Shown here: positions 16,952 to 25,303 of the stretch, one piece after another
Layout: each line of letters opens with the position of its first letter
Numbering within the stretch: position 1 is the stretch's first letter
Assembly: GCA_041671305.1 (NCBI GenBank)
Contig: JBAZBX010000002.1
Coordinates: 1-64,000 of the forward strand
Reading direction: 5' to 3'
From: CAIPBY01 sp041671305
Lineage (GTDB): Bacteria; Patescibacteriota; Patescibacteriia; 2-01-FULL-39-33
DNA length: 64,000 bases
Notes under the pieces: generated by a model
Databases searched by the model: none
Told to the model about the DNA's origin: nothing
The model's input: the letters and a program-made list of their open reading frames with translations, nothing else
Position numbers and translations under genes: made by a program

Positions 16952-18877
16952 TTAAATTAATTTTTTCTCTTCTTCCGGCGTTTGTTCTTGAGCCAATGAC
17001 TCATCAAATTCTTTCTTGGCCGCTTCAATTTCCAACAACTGCCTTGGATCAGAAGTAATTAATTGATCTTCAGAGTATGATGCTACCACTTTGATAGCGG
17101 CGTGCTTCGCTCCGGCAAAAAATATTCCTTCGCCTACCCCGCCTTCCAAAAGCAAATATTTTTCTCCTTCGGTCAACATGAAAGTTTTTTGAATCAGACT
17201 TATAGCCGCCGGAGATTGTTTGAGAAGCAATTGAAGAGATGAATTATTTACAATCGCCTGACCATAGGGTGAAGTCAAAAAGTCATTTACGTCTTGGGTG
17301 ATAGTGGTTACTCCGAGATAATACTTACGACAACGCTTGACTAAGGCAAAAATAAATTTAGCCGAATCTTCTCTTTGCATCAGCCACCAAGCTTCATCAA
17401 CAATCAAAATCCTTTTTTTCATCTGAGATCTGACTACATTCCAGATATAATTAACAATAGTATAAATTGCCAGCGGTTTGAGCTCATCTTCCAAGTCTCT
17501 GACACTGAAAACCACCAACTGATTGTTCATCTCCACATTGGTCGGCTGATTGAGTAATCCGGCAAAAGTGCCTTCGGTATATTTCTTGAGCCTGAGTGAA
17601 ATATCTGCCGCTCCTTCCATACCTTCCAAAATCTCCTGAAAATCCTGCAGAATTGGCGGCTCAATTTTGGTTAAATCAGCATTAGCCGTGATGTCTTTCT
17701 TGGCATAAGTCTCCAAAAGCGCTCTATCAATAATAGAATCTTCTTCATAAGTGACATTACCGATCATCAGTCTTATCAATCCTTTGACCGTAATTACTCC
17801 GCTTCGGATAATATCTTCCGCTTTTGAATCCTCACCCATGGCGCGAGGCAAATCAAACGGATTAATCTTGCTTTCAGAATTAAGCGAGATATCCACATAA
17901 GTGCCTCCGACAGCATCACACAAATGCTTGTATTCTCTTTCCGGATCTATAATTATCACTTCCGTGCCAAACATCAAACTTCTAAGTACTTCCAGCTTGA
18001 TGGCATATGATTTTCCGGCGCCGGAAGTGGCAAAAACTACCGCATTGGCATTTTGCAATGAGAAACGATCAAACAAGATTAGGCTGTTATTGTGCCTATT
18101 TATGCCATAAAGGATTCCCTTATCAGAAGACAAATCCGAAGACACAAACGGGAAAGAACTTGCTGCCGGCGAAGTGTTCATATTGACCAGAATATTTAAC
18201 TCGTCAAAAGCTAGTGGCAAAGTGGAATTAAACCCCTGTTCCGATTGATAAAATACTCTCTTGGAATAAACCAGATGCGAACCGAAAAAATTCTCTATCC
18301 TCTCCGAGACTTGATCCAAATCTTCCAGCTTCTTGGCATAAAGAGTGACATACAAGGCGGTTTGAAAAAAATGCTCCACGCCCTGAGTCAAGTCGTCTCG
18401 GAGTTTTTCCATATCACGGAGGGCGGTTTCTGCCAGAGGATCCCTGGGCGCTCCTTTTTCTGCCGAGGAGATAAGTCCGGCCTCCACATTTCCCACTTTT
18501 TTCTTGAGTTGTTTAAGGATGACTGGAGTTTTGACAGGGTAGAAATAAAACGACATGTCGGCCACCACATCCATGTTGATAATCGGCGCAAACCAGCCAA
18601 TGGAAATATATCGCGGATATTGCACCACAAAAATAGTCCTGACAAACATCTCGCCAAGCTTGATATGCGAAGAAGTCACCTCCAAAGCCGCCGGCGCAAT
18701 CAAATCTCTAACCGAAACTACGCCCTGGCGATAAATCCTTTCTTCTTCCAATAGTTCCTGAGCGGAAGCAATTTGTTCCTGTTCCAAAAACTTCTGTTGT
18801 TGGGGCGTCAATTTTGGCACCACAACAGCTTCCGGCTGAGGCAAGTTACTTTTGTTTATATCTTGAGGATCAAACAT
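16952..18877 (-). CDS. VirB4/TraC-like ATPase, C-terminal part of a split VirB4
   Basis: An AAA+/FtsK-like motor that energises type IV secretion and pilus assembly. Walker A ATSGAGKSYAIK is near residue 284 and Walker B ILIVDEAWWL near 490, followed by a sensor region (GVTTITQDVNDFL). The first ~270 residues belong to the VirB4 N-terminal/middle region. ATG 18877 was chosen because it overlaps the previous stop as ATGTTTGA, a typical coupled junction; ATG 18892 would add five residues. With the preceding 228-residue protein it makes up a full VirB4 of about 870 residues, so the family's usual single chain appears to be encoded as two. Confidence 0.92.
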   Translation of the reverse strand: MFDPQDINKSNLPQPEAVVVPKLTPQQQKFLEQEQIASAQELLEEERIYRQGVVSVRDLIAPAALEVTSSHIKLGEMFVRTIFVVQYPRYISIGWFAPIINMDVVADMSFYFYPVKTPVILKQLKKKVGNVEAGLISSAEKGAPRDPLAETALRDMEKLRDDLTQGVEHFFQTALYVTLYAKKLEDLDQVSERIENFFGSHLVYSKRVFYQSEQGFNSTLPLAFDELNILVNMNTSPAASSFPFVSSDLSSDKGILYGINRHNNSLILFDRFSLQNANAVVFATSGAGKSYAIKLEVLRSLMFGTEVIIIDPEREYKHLCDAVGGTYVDISLNSESKINPFDLPRAMGEDSKAEDIIRSGVITVKGLIRLMIGNVTYEEDSIIDRALLETYAKKDITANADLTKIEPPILQDFQEILEGMEGAADISLRLKKYTEGTFAGLLNQPTNVEMNNQLVVFSVRDLEDELKPLAIYTIVNYIWNVVRSQMKKRILIVDEAWWLMQREDSAKFIFALVKRCRKYYLGVTTITQDVNDFLTSPYGQAIVNNSSLQLLLKQSPAAISLIQKTFMLTEGEKYLLLEGGVGEGIFFAGAKHAAIKVVASYSEDQLITSDPRQLLEIEAAKKEFDESLAQEQTPEEEKKLI

Positions 18878-19556
18878 AATTATTTTCTTCAAGTTTTAAT
18901 TTATCAACATCTCCTAATTTCTCGCTACGTGAGACTACGGGATTATAAGTATTGTAGAATAATTCTATCAGCGATTGAGTATCCAAAACCGTCGCTCTCA
19001 GCCCCATGCCGGATAATCCGGAGAGAATCTTGTCCAGCAAAGTGAATAAATCCCTATGCCTCTGGGAAAATTGCTTCTGTCCCAAACTGATGATATTGGT
19101 CGGAGAAAGCACATCACCTGTTCTGGCCCAAAATCCTCTCTTGCCATTGGAAGACGGATCATAGGGCACGACTACATAAAACCTTTTGGTCATGATATCG
19201 CCCAACTCAACCAATTGGGAAATATATTGATAATATTCTGAAATTTGTAATTTGAGCAATTCGTTGGTCTGAATTTTTTCCGCCTCTTTGATAGAAACAA
19301 GATATTCATCCAAATCCAACTTTCTGGATTGAACCAAAATTTGAAGCGGTGAATCCAACAAATTCAAAAAACTGATATACCCAGAGATAATAGCCGACTG
19401 CTCGTCTTCCGACTTGAGGGCAAAATTAATACTGGAAACCAGAAGAACCGCCCGAAGCGTTCCGTCTTTGAGCACAACACAATCATCACGGATTTCAGCG
19501 ATATGCATCCGGCTTTGCGTGGATGGTGTCTTGTTGGTAGCAACTTTGTCTGGCAT
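18870..19556 (-). CDS. VirB4/TraC-like N-terminal domain protein
   Basis: A cytosolic protein of 228 residues without Walker motifs. RMHIAEIRDDCVVLKDGTLRAVL and FYVVVPYDPSSNGKRGF resemble the N-terminal domain of VirB4/TraC ATPases, which contacts the membrane complex. Start MPDKVATNK (ATG 19556) lies 4 nt after the PrgI stop; an earlier in-frame start would overlap PrgI by 35 nt. The stop overlaps the ATPase start by 8 nt. Probably one functional unit with the next gene. Confidence 0.85.
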   Translation of the reverse strand: MPDKVATNKTPSTQSRMHIAEIRDDCVVLKDGTLRAVLLVSSINFALKSEDEQSAIISGYISFLNLLDSPLQILVQSRKLDLDEYLVSIKEAEKIQTNELLKLQISEYYQYISQLVELGDIMTKRFYVVVPYDPSSNGKRGFWARTGDVLSPTNIISLGQKQFSQRHRDLFTLLDKILSGLSGMGLRATVLDTQSLIELFYNTYNPVVSRSEKLGDVDKLKLEENNYV

Positions 19557-19560
19557 ATTT

Positions 19561-19992
19561 TTATCTTTCTCCTGTGTATACCCCGCCCGTATCAATAATC
19601 AAGGCGAGTTCAGATATTTTTGAATTAGATAATGGTTGTCTGGCCATTTTTACAACCGGAATCCTGTGTTCTTTCGGTTTTTTGAGGCTGGCCTTAATCT
19701 CGTCTCTGGATATTTTCTTTTTCCAAACTTTTAACTTGGGATTTTTCAATGTAGAAATAAAATTAAGCAGAAAATAATGAAATGGCTGGCCATTGATAGT
19801 GGCAAAAGCGATGACGATGGTAAGTGACAAAACGATTAATCCAGAAACTATAAATAATGAGAGATCAAAAATTTTATAAAAAATAAATATTATCAACCCT
19901 CCGATAAGCATTTCAATAAATTGCCTCACGGTGATAGGTCCGATAACTTTGTCCTCTACGTCCAAAAATTGTGGCACGACTACTTGTTCCAT
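19561..19992 (-). CDS. PrgI family membrane protein
   Basis: The start MEQVVVPQFLDVEDKVIGPITVRQF is typical of the PrgI family (PF12666), small membrane proteins encoded next to VirB4 in Gram-positive conjugation systems. Two membrane helices lie near residues 28-48 and 52-75, followed by a motif FHYFLLNFISTLKNPKLKVW and a basic cytosolic tail. It corresponds in position to VirB3. ATG 19992 is preferred over an upstream in-frame alternative that would add an unrelated hydrophobic stretch. Confidence 0.9.
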   Translation of the reverse strand: MEQVVVPQFLDVEDKVIGPITVRQFIEMLIGGLIIFIFYKIFDLSLFIVSGLIVLSLTIVIAFATINGQPFHYFLLNFISTLKNPKLKVWKKKISRDEIKASLKKPKEHRIPVVKMARQPLSNSKISELALIIDTGGVYTGER

Positions 19993-20009
19993 AAAAATTA
20001 ATAAATTTA

Positions 20010-20085
20010 ATAACCGATAATCAAGAAACAACAATCAAAGGAATTCTTATATTTTGGTTATTGTTTCTTGTGTTTTGATTATTAT
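20010..20085. repeat. Intergenic inverted repeat, AAGAAAC-type
   Basis: Arms 20023-20039 and 20053-20069 pair over 17 positions with one mismatch and one G-T pair (13-nt loop). It lies inside the operon between the 591-residue gene and PrgI. The left arm (AAGAAACAACAATC) resembles the element after 54571 (AAGAAACGATAATC), so it may belong to a dispersed family. Confidence 0.55.
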
Positions 20086-20086
20086 C

Positions 20087-21862
20087 TCAGTATCTCAATT
20101 CGCTATTTAATTGCATCACAGCATCAAATTCTTCCAAGGATAACGTTGGTTTCCCAGATACTAGACGCTCTTTAATTATATCATCTATGCTCCGACCTTC
20201 TGTCATGCTAGTCTGCCCCAGCAATCTGTAAAACCGATTTACCTCATTGCCAAACCAGGCATTTATCCCCTCTATTCGACGCGCATATGATTCTTCCTGC
20301 AATAACTTTATTTTCTCTCTAATTGATCTCGTCGCCTCAACCGGATTGGAAGCCAAGCGACGAAAATCTATCAAAGTCATATCAGACAATTCTTCAATGG
20401 GGCCGGTCAGCTTTTTAGCTAATTTAATGCCGTCAACTATGGGCCTTCTAGTATTCTGAGATTCAAGCACCCTCTGAGGAATATTCTTCTGCACAACATA
20501 AGGCGCAGGACGTGGCAAAGGAGCTGATTCTGACTGTTTGAGACTGACGGGAACACTGACAGGAATGGATTTTTCTTCAACAAAATTATTTACTAAATTA
20601 TTCTTCAAGCTTGCCTCAATGATATCATCATTACTTTCTAATTTTTTTTCTGAAATAAGTGAAGCAGGTGGAATATTGATTGGAACCGGTTTTTTAGCTT
20701 CCTCTTTCTTCTCTTCGCCGATGTCATCCAATTTTACGATTTTCGGTTTAACCATCAAATCTTCCGGCATGCGGAGTATGGGCAAACCATCTTCCTCATC
20801 CATAATCGGAGCTGGACTAACCTCTGCTGTAATTTTATTTTGCGAATCAAAACTATCTATCTTGGCAACTTCGGGCTGCTTCGGAGCAACGGGAACATTT
20901 TTTATCTCTGGTAATGTCGGAGGGACTGCTTGCTTGGACAACTCAGCCTGTGGCGAAACAATTGGAATAGGTTCTACAGAAACAGACACTGAAGAATTGG
21001 TTCCCTGTCTTCTCATCTCCTCTGCCCTTTTCTCTTGCAAAGTTTTGACCTTGACTTCGGCTTTTTCAAATTGCGGTATTTTTGGCTTAAATTCTATCCT
21101 TTGTATCGCATCTCCGCCAGAAATATGATACTCCTTGAATGTTTCCTGCTCTTTCTTAATTAGTCCCAGCAATTCCGTCGCCTGCTCTTTGGTAAATTCC
21201 ATTCCGCCTATCTTCTGACTCTTGGTCAAGGCTTCTATGCTCTCTATCTCATCACGCACGTCACGGAATCTTGAAATAATAATATTGGATAATCTTTTGT
21301 GCAAGATCTCGTCACTTTCATTATACCCGAATTTGGAAATAATATCATCTGCCAAACTGTCATAATCAAGTTTATAGGTCTCCGCTTCCGGAACAGCAAT
21401 CTTTTTTAATTCTTCTTCATCCATGGTAGAAAAAGTCATGGACTTGGAATTATCCGTGATCACGGTCGGAGAACTATTTTGAGAACCAGCCGTTTCAGCC
21501 TTGATCAAGTAATCTTTGGGGGTCTTTTCTGATGGCTTTTTCTTTTTTATTTTTTTCTTCTTAACTGGTGGAGTACCGCCAAGACTTTTGATAAATGATT
21601 CAACATCTCCCTTAATATATTTACGCATTGGCCAAAGCTGGTTTATGGCAATGGCCAAGGCTATTTGATTAATAGTCTCCGGCGACTGTTTGAGAAGACT
21701 CTTTCTTAAATTAGAAATTAAATCAGCTGAATTATCAGACCCCGCCCTCACTCTTGAACCACAAACATCAACATCATATAATTCCTGGTCAGACAAATTA
21801 AAAGGAATAAACCAGGAATTAGTCTTCTTAATATCTTCAATTATTTTTGAATTTAATGACAT
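20087..21862 (-). CDS. Large soluble protein of unknown function in the secretion operon
   Basis: No family recognised. There is no signal peptide or membrane helix in 591 residues. Residues 1-95 form a globular helical domain (SWFIPFNLSDQELYDVDVCGSRV). A lysine-rich stretch (KKKKIKKKKPSEK) follows, then helical segments at 150-290 and a long Pro/Val/Glu-rich disordered region at about 300-460. A helical C-terminus closes the protein (ARRIEGINAWFGNEVNRFYRLLGQ). It probably stays in the cytosol as an adaptor or coupling component. It sits between the VirB6-like gene and PrgI with gaps of 20 and 94 nt. Confidence 0.8.
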   Translation of the reverse strand: MSLNSKIIEDIKKTNSWFIPFNLSDQELYDVDVCGSRVRAGSDNSADLISNLRKSLLKQSPETINQIALAIAINQLWPMRKYIKGDVESFIKSLGGTPPVKKKKIKKKKPSEKTPKDYLIKAETAGSQNSSPTVITDNSKSMTFSTMDEEELKKIAVPEAETYKLDYDSLADDIISKFGYNESDEILHKRLSNIIISRFRDVRDEIESIEALTKSQKIGGMEFTKEQATELLGLIKKEQETFKEYHISGGDAIQRIEFKPKIPQFEKAEVKVKTLQEKRAEEMRRQGTNSSVSVSVEPIPIVSPQAELSKQAVPPTLPEIKNVPVAPKQPEVAKIDSFDSQNKITAEVSPAPIMDEEDGLPILRMPEDLMVKPKIVKLDDIGEEKKEEAKKPVPINIPPASLISEKKLESNDDIIEASLKNNLVNNFVEEKSIPVSVPVSLKQSESAPLPRPAPYVVQKNIPQRVLESQNTRRPIVDGIKLAKKLTGPIEELSDMTLIDFRRLASNPVEATRSIREKIKLLQEESYARRIEGINAWFGNEVNRFYRLLGQTSMTEGRSIDDIIKERLVSGKPTLSLEEFDAVMQLNSELRY

Positions 21863-21882
21863 TTTATCAAAAAATCTTTTAT

Positions 21883-24800
21883 TTAGGCTTGTTTAGGTTT
21901 AAAATTTTCCCACACCTCCGGATTATCCTGAAGCGCCTTCAGCATAATTTGTATCATTTTGAGATAAGCACTATCACCAGCGTCAACATAACCATACATG
22001 CCCTTTTTAATCTTAAATTCTTTCATGATCTTTTCTCTAATTACCTCTAATTCCGCATCACTCAACTCATCTGCTTTTTTGCCATTACTGCCAGAACCAA
22101 TGGCATTCCAAAGCAAATTAGTGGCTGCTTCATTACTTTTGTGTTTAGCCGCATTTCTGCGATAATTATATAATTTTGCTCCATTGGATTTAAGAGTAAA
22201 AGATTGAACTAATTTCAACGCACTGGCCATGGAACCCTTATTGTCACCCTCAGCCGGCGGAGGACCCATTTGTATGTTACCAAAATCAGATACTGACAAA
22301 CCGCCGATAAAAGAACCAACCATTTTATCTTCAAGAATTTTCATATCGGCATCATAATTAGTCCGGGCATAAAAATCTCCAGCCGTCTCCGCTAGTTTTT
22401 TCCTTTCCGCTAATTGTTCAGCCATGGCAATTAAATCAACCTTAGTACTACCTGTACTGACATGTTCTCCGCCCAAGCCAAAATTATCAGTTAAACGTTT
22501 ATATTCCGCATCATAATTAGCCAACGCGTTTCCATTCTTATCGAACTCTTCCATAGAAGGCATAATGCCGTTATGAGCTGCGGCATACTCTTTCCTATGC
22601 TCATCTAATCTTTGCGCCCGATTCATGGTTGCGTCCACGAAAGCTTTCTTTGACAAAACTTTCTGATCTTCTATGGAACCCCTAATCGTCTTCATGGTGG
22701 ATGCGCCACAAACATCACTTACATTTTCATAAATATCAGCCATGCCTTTCTGTATAGCCGCCCTCAATTCACCAGCCTCAGTGCCTTTTCCAGCTTTCTC
22801 TAATTGCTTAACCTCAGAAATACGCTCCTTAATACGACTAGAAATTTCACTTGCATTCTGAGTAACCAAATCCGCCAAAATATCCCTGCTTTCTTCGTTC
22901 ATTGGCTTGTCACTGGAAGAATCATAAACAAGATGACTAAGTTGCTCTGTGCCAACAAGTCTATTTTTTAATAAAGCATTTCCAATAGTCAAAGTATTAT
23001 CTTTATCTACTAAACCACTTTCCGAATCAACGGTCAATAAACTTCTAAGTTGTCCGAAGTCTAATTGTTTTCTAATTATTTCTTTGATTCCCTCATCTTG
23101 GAATTGCGCGAGGGTATTGGCAAGCGCTTTAGGATCAGCATCATGGAACCCATACATATATCTAATGAAAGAATTGATATCGGCTTTTTTTCCATTCTTC
23201 TTATATTCCTGCTCATCCGGTTCCAGCATAAAAGTATCAAATAGTTTTTGTAAACGACCATGTTCCTTCTCTCCTCCAGTATCAATCTTTCTAACAGCCT
23301 TATCTATATCATAGGTTCCAGACATAACTCCTTCCCGTAAATCCTTTTTACTGGTAGTATCCAAAGCTCTAGCCTGATGTCTAAAATATTTATCCTTTAG
23401 ATCACCAATTATTTTAGAATTGGCGCCGTTTAAATTAGTTTTTGTAAACAACTCTCCGAATACTTGGTTGGCTCTATTTTCTAAATTTTTATCTAATGTA
23501 GGATTGGCAATAACCCTTCTGATGAGCTCTGGAGCAACTGCCATCTGCTGATCTATATTCCCCTTTTCAGCCATAGCAACGAGTTCTTCAGCGGTCATAT
23601 CTTCTATTCTCTTTCTATTCACCAAAGCAGCATTACGCGCGGTTTCTTCATTTCGCTTTGTTCTAGCGCTCTTCATATTGGCAGTCATACGAGCAAAAGG
23701 CCTAGACAATAATGTACGCGCCAAAGGCACTTTATTAGCAAGCTTAAAACCAGTTCTAGCCAATCCTTCTCCTATTAATAATCTATCATTAATTCCAGTA
23801 GCAATAGCTCCGCCCACGGCTCCAACGCCCCGTCCTATGCCTTTCGTCGCTCTCCAAGGCATGGCCTGGGCTCCCTTTCTGGCCTTATTTAAAAAACTCA
23901 AACTGCTTCCTGCCCAGGAAGCGCCGACAGCGCCGGTTTTTTGTCCCATCACCAGTGAAGCTACCAACATGCCAATAACCAAAGCAAAATTGATTATACC
24001 CTCAGTGGACATTGCATTGGATAATACTATCATTTGTTTTGTGGATGATGTATTATCCACTATCTTATTACTAGCCCCTAATCCATTTATTACATTTGCA
24101 TCCTGATTTTTAGTAGTATTTCCACTAAATCCCATAATTACAAAGGAAATCCAAAGGAAAAATAGCATAATAGGCCCGACAATCAAATTTTTGCTCATCT
24201 CTGTCCACCATTGGCTGGCATACTGCTCGCCCTTTTTGAAAGTGGTAAGAAGGAAGGGCAAAGGAGAAAGCACGGTAAGAAACAAAAGCACCACAATTCT
24301 ATATATCAGTATGGCAATAATGGCCACCAGAACAGCAGCGGCCACCACACTAGCGATAAGCGCATAAACTAGAGCGGTAATAACATTTCCAAAACCTATT
24401 TCCTGACCTTCTACAGAAGTGTTAGCGGCACCATAATCCATATAACTACCCTTATCGCCGCCCATAAGATTATACATATCCGGAATACCCAGAGCAGAAA
24501 GAATAATATTGCCACCAGTAATTCCTTGGAGAGGCGCGGCGAAAGCCAGCATCAAAACTTGCGAAACATCAATCATCAAACCGCAAAACATCTTAGAAAA
24601 GTTGATCAATATGGCCATCACCAGTAATTTGGGCAATAATTCCTTTATTTGCCACTGCGGAATCTTGATAATGGTACCAATAGCAATAGCGATAAGGATG
24701 ACGATAAAAAAGTTATTGCACAGATCCCTGATCACCTTCCAGCCGTTGGTAACCGCATCCAAATGAGTATTTATAGGGTATGACATGACGGAAAGCATGG

Positions 24801-25257
24801 CATAGACCAAAGCAGAAACAATCCAACCGGCTGCTACCGCAATCATATATATCAACCAACCGAGAAGATTACCTACAATAGTGCCAAAACCTGGGGATGT
24901 AGATGTAGTAGACTTCCCGGTTGCCGGATCCGTTGTTACCGTAGTTCCAGTTTTACTATCTTTTTCTATTAAATTTCCAAAAAAATCAGAACTATATGTA
25001 GTATCGCCTGAATTTGCCGGGCTAGAAAACTGTTTTACCGTTCCATCTTCATAACGATATTGCGTATTAACTGTATTGCCAGTCTTCTCTTGCCAAACAT
25101 CCATGGTCTTACCAGAGTCATCTCTGCTGCTTTTTACAATAAGCTTATACTCCGCCTGCACATTGACTAAAGGAGAAAACAAAAATAAAGCCACAACAAA
25201 AACAACCATGATTATTCTCCATTTTTTCCTCTTCATATTTTCCAACATTTTATTCAT
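21883..25257 (-). CDS. VirB6/TrbL-like polytopic membrane protein with long soluble tail
   Basis: An N-terminal signal/anchor helix (MVVFVVALFLFSPLVNVQA) and a ~90-residue outer segment precede a core of about seven or eight membrane helices (residues ~130-470: GWLIYMIAVAAGWIVSALVYAM, NNFFIVILIAIAIGTII, VLVAIIAILIYRIVVLLFLTV, LVIGMLVASLVMG). This is typical of VirB6/TrbL inner-membrane channel proteins of type IV systems. After it comes a ~620-residue charged, mostly helical, presumably cytosolic region with no recognised domain. ATG 25257 is chosen; the frame also has a GTG at 25287, which I consider less likely. The tail is much longer than in classical VirB6. Confidence 0.88.
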   Translation of the reverse strand: MNKMLENMKRKKWRIIMVVFVVALFLFSPLVNVQAEYKLIVKSSRDDSGKTMDVWQEKTGNTVNTQYRYEDGTVKQFSSPANSGDTTYSSDFFGNLIEKDSKTGTTVTTDPATGKSTTSTSPGFGTIVGNLLGWLIYMIAVAAGWIVSALVYAMLSVMSYPINTHLDAVTNGWKVIRDLCNNFFIVILIAIAIGTIIKIPQWQIKELLPKLLVMAILINFSKMFCGLMIDVSQVLMLAFAAPLQGITGGNIILSALGIPDMYNLMGGDKGSYMDYGAANTSVEGQEIGFGNVITALVYALIASVVAAAVLVAIIAILIYRIVVLLFLTVLSPLPFLLTTFKKGEQYASQWWTEMSKNLIVGPIMLFFLWISFVIMGFSGNTTKNQDANVINGLGASNKIVDNTSSTKQMIVLSNAMSTEGIINFALVIGMLVASLVMGQKTGAVGASWAGSSLSFLNKARKGAQAMPWRATKGIGRGVGAVGGAIATGINDRLLIGEGLARTGFKLANKVPLARTLLSRPFARMTANMKSARTKRNEETARNAALVNRKRIEDMTAEELVAMAEKGNIDQQMAVAPELIRRVIANPTLDKNLENRANQVFGELFTKTNLNGANSKIIGDLKDKYFRHQARALDTTSKKDLREGVMSGTYDIDKAVRKIDTGGEKEHGRLQKLFDTFMLEPDEQEYKKNGKKADINSFIRYMYGFHDADPKALANTLAQFQDEGIKEIIRKQLDFGQLRSLLTVDSESGLVDKDNTLTIGNALLKNRLVGTEQLSHLVYDSSSDKPMNEESRDILADLVTQNASEISSRIKERISEVKQLEKAGKGTEAGELRAAIQKGMADIYENVSDVCGASTMKTIRGSIEDQKVLSKKAFVDATMNRAQRLDEHRKEYAAAHNGIMPSMEEFDKNGNALANYDAEYKRLTDNFGLGGEHVSTGSTKVDLIAMAEQLAERKKLAETAGDFYARTNYDADMKILEDKMVGSFIGGLSVSDFGNIQMGPPPAEGDNKGSMASALKLVQSFTLKSNGAKLYNYRRNAAKHKSNEAATNLLWNAIGSGSNGKKADELSDAELEVIREKIMKEFKIKKGMYGYVDAGDSAYLKMIQIMLKALQDNPEVWENFKPKQA

Positions 25258-25303
25258 ATTTTTACCGATAAATATATCAATCCCCACTGTCTTTTAATTT
25301 AAT

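Noticed and set aside
22949..24106. Plus-strand frames opposite the VirB6-like gene
   Set aside because: Hydrophobic look is only the mirror of the membrane helices on the coding strand.
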